Shown here piece after piece: positions 23,087 through 35,594 of a stretch of 64,000 nucleotides of DNA. Source of the stretch: Metarhizium brunneum (Eukaryota; Ascomycota; Sordariomycetes; Hypocreales; Clavicipitaceae); NCBI RefSeq assembly GCF_013426205.1, contig NC_089428.1, positions 310,001-374,000 on the forward strand, written 5' to 3'. The position numbers and the translations under genes were made by a program. Under the pieces are notes generated by a model. The model was given only the letters and a program-made list of their open reading frames with translations. It was not told the origin of the DNA and ran no database searches. Within the stretch, counting starts at the first letter, position 1. Every line of letters begins with the position of its first letter.

Positions 23087-23458
23087 TCATCCAGAGCCAG
23101 TTTTCTGCAGTGGCTCCGCGGAAGCCAGAGGTCGATCCGTAGCAAACGCCTCAATCCTCTCGACGAGGGTGAAGCTGCTGGAAAAGTTCCAATCGTCGAG
23201 CTTCTTCCCCTCCTTGTACATCGTGACCCAAGGGACCATATAGTTCCCTCCGTCTCCAACGTTGGGGGGAAATTCACCGTGGTCGACCGAGACGAAAATA
23301 ATGTCCTGCTGCATTTTGGAGAGCTCCTTAATTGTTTCTTCCACACCATCGCAGTGCGCGAGACCGGGCGATGTGATTGCGACGACGACTTTCTTGTTGC
23401 TGGCTATGACCTTGACCAGATCCTGTTCATCCTTTGAGTTGATGGCGAGGACAGGCAT
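23087..23458 (-). CDS. Thioredoxin-fold protein lacking CXXC
   Basis: A single minus-strand exon of 123 residues from the ATG at 23458; the frame stays open upstream but that part looks like leader. The layout follows thioredoxin: an opening helix after AINSKDEQDLVKVI, the strand KVVVAIT, the active-site position, the strand IIFVSVDH, and the cis-proline region MVPWVTMYKEGKKLDDW. Where thioredoxins have WCGPC, this protein has SPGLAHC, so only one cysteine remains and disulphide exchange by the normal mechanism is unlikely. It may be a redox-inactive or one-cysteine thioredoxin-like protein acting as a binding module. No signal peptide is seen, so it is probably cytosolic. The family assignment rests on fold-like sequence order, not on a full motif. 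Confidence 0.68.
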   Translation of the reverse strand: MPVLAINSKDEQDLVKVIASNKKVVVAITSPGLAHCDGVEETIKELSKMQQDIIFVSVDHGEFPPNVGDGGNYMVPWVTMYKEGKKLDDWNFSSSFTLVERIEAFATDRPLASAEPLQKTGSG

Positions 23459-24339
23459 CTTGACCAGGTAAATGTAAAAGCAGGAGTTATATAGCCGTTT
23501 CGAGCAAAGTTGTTCTTTAGATAGGGGAAAGGCGGCAAGCAGGATGTTTTGTGACTTGTCCCACTCATTCAGAGTCCAAGAAAAATGCACGTTGTCCTGG
23601 CGTTCACTTCAAGTCCTTCAAATTCAACTTCCTCGCAGGGCATATATACCAGTTCAGACAACTCTATACAATAAACGTCTTTTTTTAGACGTCAAGAGTG
23701 ATTGGTTCAAGCAACAATGTCGGTTTCACGTTTCGAGCCGGACATACCTGGGCATTGGGAGGTCCCAACACGCCTTGCAATTCCGCAACCCGAGATATCG
23801 AATCATGGCATGTGAAATTGTGCCTCGTGCCCAGGTTCGAAAAGTGTTTCACCAAAAAAAGAATAAACAGGCAGGCACCCTTCTTCTACTTGCTTGTGTC
23901 AGCGTCTCTTTCAACATACCAGACCCTACTCGGCTCCACAAAGAAACTCCAACGTACTGTTTCCCTCAGACCAAGATTCTTTGACAACGAGCGTACTGCT
24001 CATTATCAAGCGGGCTGGTACGCACCGCCGACGCCTTGGCCAAACTGTGCAAGTAGTCATAGCAGCTCGTAGAGATGGGCTTCTTTGTCCCTCACGGCAC
24101 ATTACCATACCGTACACGCACACCCACAATCGTACCAGCAAGACGCCTCCGCAACACAACAACGGGCACACCATGGACATACCAAATATATATTCCATGT
24201 CATTAATATTACTATGCAGCGTACCAGAAGGCCAAAGCCCAGCGAGGCCAGTCAACAGCGCCATACAATGCCCGCGATGCGAACCCCCCTCCGCTCACCA
24301 CCATCAACCATCCGCAACCGTATTGCCACCTCCCAGTCC
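23459..24339. other. Intergenic spacer, nothing recognised
   Basis: No gene is supported. The bases next to 23459 are the presumed promoter of the thioredoxin-like gene and those before 24340 the 3' UTR of the following minus-strand gene. Open frames here have no family content. Confidence 0.45.
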
Positions 24340-24792
24340 TCACAACTCCTTCTCAATAGCGCCCACAACAGCCTCCCTGACCGCCTCAGCCGTCGGCATC
24401 GCGTCGCCAGCCACGCTCTTGGACACCACCTCCTGCACGACCTCCCGCGCCGCCGCAGCGACATTGATATGCTCCCCCTTGATGTAGTACCACGCGCGGC
24501 CGGCAAGAACGGTAATATGGTGCGGGAGATAGAGCACCGCGGCGATAAACGTCATGCTGCAAAGGAGGAACAGGACTGAGTCTGACCCGCGGCGTTAGCA
24601 TCTTCCCAATCCAGTGTCACTTCGTCTTTTTGCCGAACCAACGTCTTCTCAGGCACGGAAGCGCAGGGAGGGCACAGCACACGTACATATAACGCTCTTC
24701 TCCCACGATCGGAACATGTTCAGCGCAAACGTCACCTCGAACGTGTACTGCTTCCGCCGCAGCCAGCGTTGGCACTCGGCAGCCACGGACAT
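24340..24792 (-). CDS. Small subunit of serine palmitoyltransferase
   Basis: Two exons on the minus strand, 24792-24687 and 24581-24340, with a 105-nt intron (donor GTACGT, branch GCTAAC, acceptor GGTCAG), give 115 residues. The N-terminal half matches the small SPT activator family (ssSPT/Tsc3-like): a short basic and aromatic helix (QRWLRRKQYTFEVTFALNM), the central FRSWEKSVIYS, one membrane span (about residues 34-56) and the after-span motif YLPHHITVLAGRAWYYIKGE. These peptides bind the Lcb1/Lcb2 heterodimer in the endoplasmic reticulum membrane and stimulate condensation of serine with palmitoyl-CoA, the first step of sphingolipid synthesis. The C-terminal 50 residues are a fungal extension, helical and charged. 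The intron splits the membrane span, so neither open frame alone is recognisable. Confidence 0.82.
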
Positions 24793-25188
24793 GTCGGCGG
24801 CCCCTCTTGTACAAACACGTAGACAGCAATGGGTTTCTTCTGAGCAAGTCTCGGGGAATATATCAGCGTAGCGGGCGGCGGCAAGTCGAGCGGTGTCGCG
24901 GTCAATGTGCGGTTTTTCAGATTGGTTCGTGGGAGTGATTGTCCCTGAATCCAACGGCCAGGGGGATAAGATAAGCCAGGCCAGGTTCCAACTATTGTCC
25001 CCACGCGTTGCATAAAAGTACATATACCTCTGCCACAGTCTACCCAGCGCCACAGCAAAAGTCGCTATACAATCTGCCCCATCCCCAAATCCAAATCAAC
25101 TCCACGACGTTTCCATCCCAGTGTCATCAAGGCGGCACTCAGGCTTATCCGAAGCTCGGCCCAAACGTCCGCATCCCAGCTCACAGCC
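24793..25188. promoter_or_regulatory. Divergent promoter interval, ssSPT and GGQ protein
   Basis: These 396 bases separate the start codons of two divergent genes and must contain both promoters. I see no clear TATA or CCAAT box. The second half, near 25080-25180, is CA- and C-rich on the plus strand and looks like a fungal 5' leader. Confidence 0.45.
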
Positions 25189-25796
25189 ATGAACATATTC
25201 CGCCTCCCTCGACGCATACCAAGAACGCATCTTCTCGCAACACTCTCGCGCCCATTCACCCTCACGGCCCTGCGGTCGAAAAACCTCCCGCCGCGCCCCA
25301 AACCCCCGCCAGACGCCGAGATCGAAGAGTCCTTCCTCAAGGGCTCCGGCCCAGGCGGCCAGAAGATTGTACCCAAATAAATAAATCACCACACGGTGAA
25401 CTTTTCTTGCTAACCCCATGCCCACAGAACAAGACCAACTCGGCAGTTCAATTGAAACATGTCCCGACGGGCATAGTCGTCAAGTCCCAGGCCACCCGGT
25501 CGAGAAGCCAGAACCGCAAACACGCGCGCGAACTGCTCGCCCAGAAGGTCGACGACTTGCTCCACGGCGAGCAGAGCCGGTCGAGCATAGTCGGCCAGGT
25601 CAAGAAGAAAAAGGCCGCCAGTGCTGCCAAGAAGAGTCGCCGCAAGTATAAAAAGTTGGACGAGGAGAGGGAGGCTGCAGGAGAAGAGGAGGGGCCAGAA
25701 CATTCACCACGCGAGTCCGAGGGCTCTGGTCAGGTTCAGGGAGAGACTACTATAGAAGAAACCAAACATCCCCAAGAAAATAATAACCGGCCGTGA
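25189..25796 (+). CDS. RSO55: Mitochondrial GGQ release-factor-like protein
   Basis: Two exons, 25189-25368 and 25428-25796, with a 59-nt intron (donor GTACCC, branch GCTAAC, acceptor CCCACAG), give 182 residues. The N-terminus is rich in Arg, Ser, Thr and Leu without acids, as for a mitochondrial presequence. The RF-1 domain follows, with the peptidyl-hydrolysis motif GSGPGGQKINKT (GGQ at residues 56-58) split by the intron, then VQLKHVPTGIVVKSQATRSRSQN. There is no codon-recognition domain. The C-terminus is a long basic lysine-rich helix and then an acidic tail. This is the architecture of the MTRFR (C12orf65)/Rso55 group, which acts in rescue of stalled mitochondrial ribosomes. It could instead be an ICT1-type factor, but the short length favours the first. 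Confidence 0.82.
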
Positions 25797-26156
25797 CGCA
25801 GTTATCCTACCATCGGCAAAACACACACTGCATTCACACGTGCAACTCTGCTTTGACATCGTTACAATCTTCCATTTTAACGAGTCTAGAACGGAAAGCA
25901 AAATAAAGTATTTGGTTTGATCAACCTTAGCTCTACCACTAGGCCCCGTATTACCCATCCGGTTACAACACATGACCCATCATCCCTCTTTGGAGAAAAG
26001 ACACGGCCCGCCTCCTGAACCCTATCAAAAACTTTTCGTAAATATGACACCGGAATGAGATGCTCGCGAGGCCGAGAAGGCTCTGCATCGGCCGCCACCT
26101 CCGTGATCTTGGCTTGAGTTGGTCATGTGCGGGGGGTGTTTCGGTTCTGGTGTGAC
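25797..26156. terminator. Convergent 3' spacer, GGQ protein and actin
   Basis: These 360 bases lie between two convergent stop codons and must carry both 3' ends. AT-rich patches near 25905-25920 could serve polyadenylation. I see no coding content. The exact cleavage sites cannot be read from sequence. Confidence 0.4.
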
Positions 26157-27916
<1,760 letters not shown>

Positions 27917-29321
27917 GGTGGCTGATTAAGGTAGAAAGCTGTTTGTACAGAAAAAGAGTACTGTTTAGTACAAGAGCAAACAAGAGCGAAATATTGGGCG
28001 TTTATGGATGAGGCTCACGAGATAAGGGAGATGCGAAAGTGACGAAGCAAGCGATGAGGAAGAACCGGGAAAGAGACTCGGTGGTGGAAAGATTTGGTGG
28101 TAACTGGGGGTGTGAGGTTGAAGGAGGAGGAAGAGTGGGCATGATAAGTGGAGGGGAGAAAGGAGGGCAGCCTGACACCTGGCACCGCAGAGCTGGGCCG
28201 GGGCCAGGGGAGCGAGCATCTACTGTTCAACTGGTGCTAGCACTGGCCCACTGGCTCTTTGGCGCAGTGCTCGTTGTCAGCTCCCTCGCTCCCTCGCCCA
28301 CGCACCGCGCACCACGCAGCGCCTGCTCCACCAGCCGAGACCATCAGCGCCAAACGACCAGTAGCTGCCTCTGGTAGCAGTTCGAGCGGCCCCCCTTGCC
28401 CAGCTGCGGTGCCGCTTTAACAGTGCTTGATTGGCTGGTGGTGGTGGCTGGGTCTGGGTGCGCGCCAGACGACGGAGCCTCCATTCTCGCCATCGGATTG
28501 CTGCTCGAGAATGAGTCGAGCCGTCGTCGTCTTCGCCGTCGTCACCGCACAAACACTGTACATATTCCAACGGAGCCAACTGAACCAACCGCTCTGGGCC
28601 CCAGCCCTTTTTTTTGTCCTCACGCCCTAGATCTCTGCGGAAGATTGGCAGGGATGAACATCATACGCCTTTGTGCTTCACCAAACATTGATCCCCGACA
28701 CCTGGCACAATCCACGGCACGGCCGCCTGACACCTCTTGCAGCTGTCCCACACGTCATGTTGGCAGTTGCTGAGCGAGCGCGCGGTCAAAGATTCCTCGC
28801 TCCTCCATCCCCATCTTAAACGCTCAGCCACACAGCCTTGCGTCGACTACCCACCGTTTCAACCACCGTTTACCAAGTGCTGAACGTGGGAGGCAAAAAG
28901 TCAAATGTATTCCATATACCATACGGAGTAGTACATTAGTATGTACTTCTTGATGTGCAAATATGCTGCCACGGACTGTATTCCTCCATCCGTTAACGTA
29001 TTCGGAACCGACCTAGGTGTGCTCAGTTGTTCAAACCACAATGCACCCAGACGCCAGCGCGAGCCAACACATCACCGGCTCACAGGGGAAATACCCGCTA
29101 CCGCACCCATTATATTGTCGCTAGCACGAACCGATAGGCGGGGAGAGAGCTCTCCGAGATTGCCTGCGTCGTTCGTCACCCCTGGTACGGAGTAGAAGCT
29201 CGTCATAATCCTGGTTCCATGCTGGAAAATTGGCCTGTGCCTCTTGTCCGCCAAATACGAACGAGGTGCTCCGAAACTGTCGCTGTTTCCTACTCAAGCT
29301 CCTACTCATGAAGTGCTTTCT
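27917..29321. other. Actin upstream region
   Basis: The first few hundred bases (27917 to about 28300) must contain the actin promoter and leader. Read on the minus strand, this part has long CT-rich tracts, a common feature of highly expressed fungal genes. Copies of TACGGAGTA sit at 28922 and 29186. No gene is supported; open frames overlap on both strands and lack family content. Confidence 0.5.
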
Positions 29322-30150
29322 TCAGTCAAGCAGCTTCTGAAAATCATCAAACCATTCGTCATCACTAATCTCGGCCCCGGACGCCCGGGCATCATCCGCC
29401 AGGGCTAAAAGACCACGAGAATTGTCTGCCATTGTCTCAAGGTCGTCCGGCTCATAGCCAAGCACGGCATTCTGATGTGTCTATGAGCAACTAATCGGCG
29501 CTTTCTTTGGGTCTCGTCTTACCATAAGTTGGATTGGACATGATGATGGCAATTACGTCCGTCACCAACAGCGCGGTAGTGTTGCTACTAAGCCTGGGCC
29601 GCTTGAAGGCTGTCGGAGCACAATGCAGCACGGCATTGACGCCGGTCCCTTGTCAGCATCCGTGTCAGCACCACATGCTGCACATCCCAAGAAAGGGTGT
29701 ACGTACTTGAAAGAACATGGTCACGGTAGTCACGACAGCACGCCTAATCTCATCTGTACCACGAAATAGCGACTCGATCGTCACGAACTGCAACTTGAAC
29801 GCGTTCCAAGCTGTCTGCTCCTCCAGGTGTACAAAAATGCTCCGTCACATACTCTGTAAAATAACGACTAGGCTTTGATTTAGAGAAACAGTTTCGGCCA
29901 AGAAGCCCGAGAGCAAGGTACCCCAGACAAACGCCAAGCTCAAGAATAGCAGTCATTCACCATTTCTTAGTATAGTTAGCATTGAGCTCGCTACGGTCAT
30001 CTTCGTCCGCATCGAAACCACATCCATCAGTGACTATACAACCCACCACGTCTTTCCATTCATTCGGTCTCGATATGCCGGCAGTGTGTCACGTATTTCG
30101 ACTCCGCGCCTAAAGAGGCCAGTTTCAGGAAGGGCAAAAATTCTAAACAC
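29322..30150 (-). pseudogene. Decayed gene with three in-frame stops
   Basis: Read on the minus strand, three blocks look like exons. Block one (about 30150-29707) reads through IRDTLPAYRDRMNGK, LAFVWGTLLSGFLAE and FKLQFVTIESLFRGTDEIRR in one frame, but is broken by stops at 30034-30036 (TAG), 29953-29955 (TGA) and 29845-29847 (TGA). Block two (29648-29523) reads VNAVLHCAPTAFKRPRLSS and on to IIMSNPTYG. Block three (29480-29322) reads GYEPDDLETMADNSRGLLAL and ends ISDDEWFDDFQKLLD. Splice signals exist between blocks (GTACGT and GTAAGA donors), but the phase between blocks two and three does not match. The stops could arise by C-to-T and G-to-A changes of CAG and TGG codons. I do not recognise the family. 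The alternative is a gene with more introns than I could place. Confidence 0.5.
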
Positions 30151-31917
30151 ATCAAAACATTAAATAACGCCTCAAGGTATATAAATAAGACACAAAAGAC
30201 AAAAAAAGCATATGCCGTACCTACCTATGAGTACATACCTAGGTAGTTACGTATATATGCCCAATCGCAAGATAAACGCTAGGAGAACTCAAGCTCAGTT
30301 CTAGTGTCAAGTCAGAGGTTCAGTGATAACATGGAATACAGTCATATCTGCGAGCCTAGCCAGCAATTACCTTGTAGCGAGTCCTTCCGCAACATCTCCC
30401 CGGTCGCCGTATTATCTACACCCAATCTCGACAGTGAGCCACTTGCACAAACTATATCTGATATGCAAGGTCTACTTCCATGCAGTGGCAGTGGCTGAGG
30501 CCATCGTGACATATAACCTTTGCCAAGCGTATCCATGCCGCGCTATGCCGTAGTTATGAATCATCTCACACATTACAATACGTGTCTGTGCAGCGTTAAT
30601 GATACGTGATGGTTGTACGGTTTGGGTTCGACCAGGCACACAGTGTTGATCTGCCTTTATTGGGCCTTGCCTGATACAGTGCTTGCACAAATAGTACGAC
30701 AGGTCAATTGTATCAGGAGTCATAAAACTAATAAAAGAAACAGACTAACCACACTAGAACACCGTTTCGAAACGCCGTTTCCTACGACCGTCGACGAGGC
30801 TGTCGGACACGGACACGGCCACAATCCTCGCAAGAGCAGCAAGAGCACCATTCCCTATCGGGAACATCACTGGTGCTAACGACAAGAAAGACTGGACTCT
30901 TTGTTCTCGTTCTTTTCTCGTTTTCCCAGCTTGGAAACGCTGCGGCCGCCCCGAATGACGGGCTACCCGGGAAAAAAGGGGGCGGCGTCGTCAGCATTGC
31001 TGGCGGAGGCGGGGATACACGTAATGGACGCCGTACGGTACGGGATTTGTCTCGGGTGCAAAGTCTTTATGCTGCTGCCTTGATGATTTGCGTTGTTCGC
31101 GAATGGCCTCGGTCGCTGGGACGTGGCATTGATTGGGTAGATTGTAGTTTCGGCTCCCGGCCAAGGACGTAGCCTGAAGCCTCCCTGTATGGATGCAAAT
31201 GTCACCCTGCGCGGCTTCTGTAGAATCGCGGCCCAATGCCTGCCAAGATAAGATGTCCAGATCCGTGTATTCCGCGAGCAAAGACATGAGCAGACTGCTT
31301 GAAACCCCCACAATCCCAGTTCCGCTCCACATGTATCCATGTTGCCTGCGAAGGCGCAACCCCGAAATGCTGCTATTCTGAGCCCAGGCTTCCATTGTGA
31401 AGCCAGGCCTGATATCATGATGCATCTTCTGTAGATGCGGGCAGATCAAGGGCTGTGGCACACTGGGCCAGGTCGGCAAGGAGGGGTATGGCGGGGTAAG
31501 TACTTTTTTTTTTCCTCCTCTAGTCCCTGACTCCCTATGCAAGCTCCTCGCAAAGCACAGCAGTCCGTAATAACGCCTGCAACAAAATTACACCCAGACA
31601 GCAGGCCAATGAAGCTATTCAGCACTCGTAATTCAGTAGTAACTCGCTTCAAGCAGCACATCTCCGTCACCAAGATCTGCTCAACATTGGCCGCAATGTG
31701 CCCCACCCTTGACCCCACCCGCACGAGTCCCCTCATGAAGCTTCCAGAATGAGCATCATGCTTCCATAGAAAAAAAAAATCCAAGCGTGGCCATCCAAAA
31801 AAAACCAACGTCCAACATTAAAACTTGCGCAAACACAATCCTTCCCATACTCCAAAACAACTCATCCGCTATTTTTTCATTTTTTATTTTTTTTAAAAAA
31901 AGACCAAAATCACAAAG
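30151..31917. other. Intergenic stretch, nothing recognised
   Basis: It starts with an AT-rich patch (about 30150-30260) containing alternating TA/GT tracts. The rest has short open frames on both strands without family content. The last 60 bases before FES1 are homopolymer-rich T and A runs, typical of a core promoter. Confidence 0.45.
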
Positions 31918-32586
31918 ATGGCCCAAGACCCCCGTCTAACCGAACTCCTCCGCTGGTCCGTCGAGCACTCCGACGTGACGCTCGACGACCCCGCGGCCGC
32001 CGAAACCGCCGCCTCGCAGGCCTCGCGGTCGCAGCTGACGCCCGAGATGATGGCGGCCCTCATGGGCGGCCCCTCGGACGCGGACCTCATGAAGGCGGCC
32101 ATGGAGCTCGTCACCGCGCCCGACGCCGACGTCAGCCTGGAGAACAAGCTCGTCGCGTGGGACAACTTCGAGCAGCTGATCGAGTCGCTCGACAACGCCA
32201 ACAACATGGCCAACCTGGGCCTGTGGACGCCGCTGCTGGAGCAGCTCGCGCACGCCGAGGCCGACCACAGGAAGATGGCCGCGTGGTGCGTCGGCACCGC
32301 GGTGCAGAACAACGAGAAGACGCAGGAGAGGCTGGTGGCCATGGGCGACGCGGGGGTGCCCGCGCTGGTGGCCGTCGCGCTGGGCGCCGCCGAGAGGGAG
32401 GACGTGAGGAGGAAGGCTGTCTACGCGCTGAGCTCGGCGTGCCGCAATTACCAGCCCGCCATGGACGTGTGCGTCGAGGAGCTGGGCAAGAGGGGGTTCG
32501 GGGAGGGCGCTAGGGTTGACGCGTTTGACATGGAGGCTGTGGACGCCGTTATTCATGCGTTGAGGGAGAAGGCCAAGGGTGCGTAG
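31918..32586 (+). CDS. FES1: Hsp70 nucleotide exchange factor Fes1
   Basis: An intronless gene of 222 residues from the ATG at 31918. The N-terminus (MAQDPRLTELLRWSVEHSD) and the segment RSQLTPEMMAALMGGPSDADLMKAAME are typical of Fes1/HspBP1. The Armadillo-like core follows, with DNFEQLIESLDNANNMANLGLWTPLLEQL, KMAAWCVGTAVQNNEKTQE and RRKAVYALSSACRNYQPA at about residues 75-180. Fes1 releases ADP from cytosolic Hsp70 (Ssa type) and steers misfolded proteins towards ubiquitin-dependent degradation. The length is normal for filamentous fungi. Third positions are strongly GC-rich, which also creates a long antisense open frame that I reject. It converges with the uL5m gene, 266 bases away. Confidence 0.95.
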   Translation: MAQDPRLTELLRWSVEHSDVTLDDPAAAETAASQASRSQLTPEMMAALMGGPSDADLMKAAMELVTAPDADVSLENKLVAWDNFEQLIESLDNANNMANLGLWTPLLEQLAHAEADHRKMAAWCVGTAVQNNEKTQERLVAMGDAGVPALVAVALGAAEREDVRRKAVYALSSACRNYQPAMDVCVEELGKRGFGEGARVDAFDMEAVDAVIHALREKAKGA

Positions 32587-32852
32587 GGGGTGCGAGGGAA
32601 TGGTTCTTGGGTGGGTGCATTACATGGAGTTTTTGGGGCTTTTTGACCACTTGTTTTTTTTTTTTGGCGTTGGGTATCGGGCCAAGGATATAGGGATAGA
32701 CGGGATGATAGGGAATAAGAGCTGGGGCTGCTCATGATAGCCCTGCGTTTTTATTTTATGATACAAAAATGTTATACATGTCTATGCCACAACGCGTTTC
32801 TCCCAGAATTTCTCAAGTTTGATTATACACTGTCGCTTTTTGCGGGCTGCAT

Positions 32853-34054
32853 TTAGCGCGTTGCCTTGCCGTGGAAGGGGAATCCCAAGGCCTCCATCAG
32901 TAGGCGTCCCTGTCGGTCAGACGTGCCGGTTGTGTGGATAAAGATGTCGCATCCAGGCATCAGCTTGGGCGGGTACATCTGCGTACACAAAGAATTAGCA
33001 TGCTGCGGGCCCAAGAAGGCACATCGTGTCAACTTACGTCGTAGTTAAATTCTATCTCTGGGAAGTAGGCCATCCAAGCTGGCTTCATGCCAAATGCCAA
33101 ATTACCCGAATCGTCGCCGGTGGAGGCCTTGATGCCCGGCCAATCCTTGATCTTTGGCAGGACCAGCGTCACCAACTTGTCGACAAACTCGTACGCCGCA
33201 CCGCCGCGAAGCGTCACCTTGGCGCCGGCTTTGTCGCCCTTGCGGACACCCCACTGGATAACATGGTGCTTGACGGTGGTGACGTCGGGGTAGTCACCGC
33301 TGATGGCCTGGACCACAGCACGGGCGACGTGCAGGTATTCCTTGTTCTGGGCGGCATTGGGGGCGTACGAGTTGATGGTGACTGCCTCAATCTCGGGGAT
33401 GTTGTTCCAGTCAATGTTGCGCTCCAGTATGCCGAGTCTTGAGGAGCCGCCGCCACGGGGACCTCGGCTGGGTCTGTTCTTATGGTAGGGCGAGGAGCCG
33501 TCCCATTGCCTCAAGGTGCCCTTTTGGGAAACAACTTGCTCGGTGCTGGGGGGAGTGTGTTGGTAGGTCATGGTCAACAGGTCCGGGGCGATGGTGCTGT
33601 CGTAGGTATGCTTGAGTCGCGGGAAGTTGAAGGGGCCAGGAACAAAATCTCGAGCGGTTGGATCAGACGCTGGGGGTGTTTGAACAGGATGCAGAGGACC
33701 GCGGTAGTACTTGGGGGGGTGGTACTGGTATCTTTGAGATTGTCAGTTTACCTTGTCCGTCTCGGGAGGGAAGCAGATGGTTGTTGGAAGAGCAGAAACG
33801 TACCGGTTACCGGGAAGTCTCCTCTCCTTAGCGCTCAGCTTCTCGGCTTGATTGAATGCGTCAATTGACTTCTGGTCAGGCGCGGGTGATGTGAACGTCG
33901 TCGTTGACTCGAGATCGCTCAGATGGTCATTCTGGCGGGGGTTGGCCTCGGCCGCGGATGCTAAACTTCTCACGCATGAGGGTGTCTTCCTCAGAAAAAA
34001 TTGCCCTTGGCCTAGTGTTTTGACCAGGCGAGAACCTTTGCGCACCCCAGACAT
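32853..34054 (-). CDS. MRPL7: Mitochondrial large ribosomal protein uL5m
   Basis: Three exons on the minus strand, 34054-33804, 33731-33038 and 32978-32853 (introns 72 and 59 nt), give 356 residues. The N-terminus (MSGVRKGSRLVKTLGQGQFFLRK) is basic, as for mitochondrial import. The uL5 fold starts after the family-specific linker YQYHPPKYYRGPLHP. Conserved parts are PEIEAVTINSYAPNA, KVTLRGGAAYEFVDKLVTLVLP, the loop FGMKPAWMAYFPEIEFNYD, and, in the last exon, GCDIFIHTTGTSDRQGRLLME. uL5m sits in the central protuberance of the mitochondrial large subunit. The last exon is invisible as an open frame but gives the correct uL5 C-terminus. Confidence 0.93.
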
Positions 34055-35594
34055 GGCGTGATAGAGAGAGTCGCGAAGCTGTAGATTGAAGCTCCCGTGA
34101 TGGTGCGATGGACGGAGGTGAGCGTGGAAATTTCCATCTACTAGCTGGAGGTGGCTTGACAGTCAGCCACAGCGTCCCCTGACGTGTGGCTGTGCGGTGG
34201 CATCTCTGCTTCGGCGCCGAGTTGCAGGGAAGCAGCAAGGAAACGAGTTTCATGAACAAATGGTCAGCTGTTCCTCAGTCCGGCGCTTATATTTGAGCTT
34301 CTCTCAATACTAAAACCGAAACAATTGACGACATTGAAAAATAAAAATAGGAGCTATAGTGCCATGTTTACCGTGTGGTAGCTATCATGAGACCATTCGA
34401 CCTTGGGTCAAGGGCTTCAATGTTCTCTTGTCAGAAACAAGGCTCCAGCTGAAACTATGCGTCACAAGCCAGACAGCTAGCCATTGAAAGTGTGTGACTG
34501 GTGCTGGTATCTCAGGGTGATGCATTCACTGCAGTCGCGGCAGAACTGCTGCTCATTGTACTCGGTAGTACAATTGATTAAAGTACGGAACACAGCGCTG
34601 CCCACCGTAAACAAGCCTGGTGGTGCCAAGTTGAACACGTTGCGGCACAGAGACTTATCGACAGTGTGGTTTCCAGGTCCTGGCAAAAAGAGTAAGCGGC
34701 ATGGGCATGGGTTGTGACGCAAGCAATGGTGGCCGTCTCACCGGGACAAGGATGTCTACTCGCAACTCAGGTCGCACGCTTTTCTCCTCGCAATAGTACT
34801 AGACCCCGAAATGCCGCGAGGCGGTTGATAGACCGGGCTTAATACTGCCAGACTCGCGTCAACAGCATGACGGTGTATGGCCCGCCGCCAGGCACCAGGG
34901 ACCGGCATGCGGACACATGTACGGAGTAGTCGACATGTCAATAGACGGATTGACGGACTCGGGCCGATTTGACACCAGCACTTGGCGTCCGGTGCCTGTT
35001 CAATGTTCAATGTTCAATGTTGACCAAGCACCTTGACATGCTGCACGCCTGCCAAGGTCCTGTCCACCCCCGCCAACCCACTACGCGACCACTGAAGCTG
35101 GCGCACTTGAGCATTCCAGACTCCAGATGTCCAATCGTCGAGTTCCACCTGATGCCGGGATTGGGTTGGCAGGCCAGATAGAGCATATCTTCTCGCAACC
35201 GCCCAGCAGGCAGAAGGTCATCTCTTTATCCTAGCCTCCATTCGAATCATCATCCTTCGTCCTACTGTTGCTCGCCGCCCATCTCGTCCCTCTCTAGTGA
35301 CAGCCTCTGCATTCTGCCCGGACCACTTCCGCCGAGCACCTCCGAAGACCATCATTGATCTCCCCCGCCAACCGCCCCAAGTCAACACATTCGGGGCTCG
35401 ACGTCGCCGCCGCCCCAACAGCTTTGAAATACCCCCTCGCCAGCCTGAAATGGGAATCAGAGCTCCATTGCCGTCTCGCTAACCACTTGCGAGGCCGCTG
35501 CGTCGCCCGAACCTGTCTCCATCCTCCTTCCCTGCTTCTCATGCTGTCGTGGTCGTGGCCGGCGTCCTAAGCACTTCCGCGACAGCCTCCCACC
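34055..35594. other. Divergent spacer uL5m-ubiquitin protease
   Basis: No gene is supported in these 1.54 kb. The middle holds a copy of TACGGAGTA (34920) and a perfect triple TTCAATG heptamer (34999-35019). The final 350 bases before 35595 are C- and CT-rich on the plus strand and look like the 5' leader of the protease gene. Confidence 0.5.
34999..35019. repeat. TTCAATG heptamer, three copies
   Basis: Three perfect head-to-tail copies. The reverse complement, CATTGAA, recurs as a longer heptamer array at 51607-51700. Confidence 0.85.

Noticed and set aside
30630..30650. Sequence resembling a tRNA box B (GGGTTCGACC)
   Set aside because: No box A at the right distance and no acceptor stem.
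31936..32556. Long antisense frame over FES1
   Set aside because: It is the mirror of a GC-rich third-position coding gene; FES1 on the plus strand is clearly the real one.
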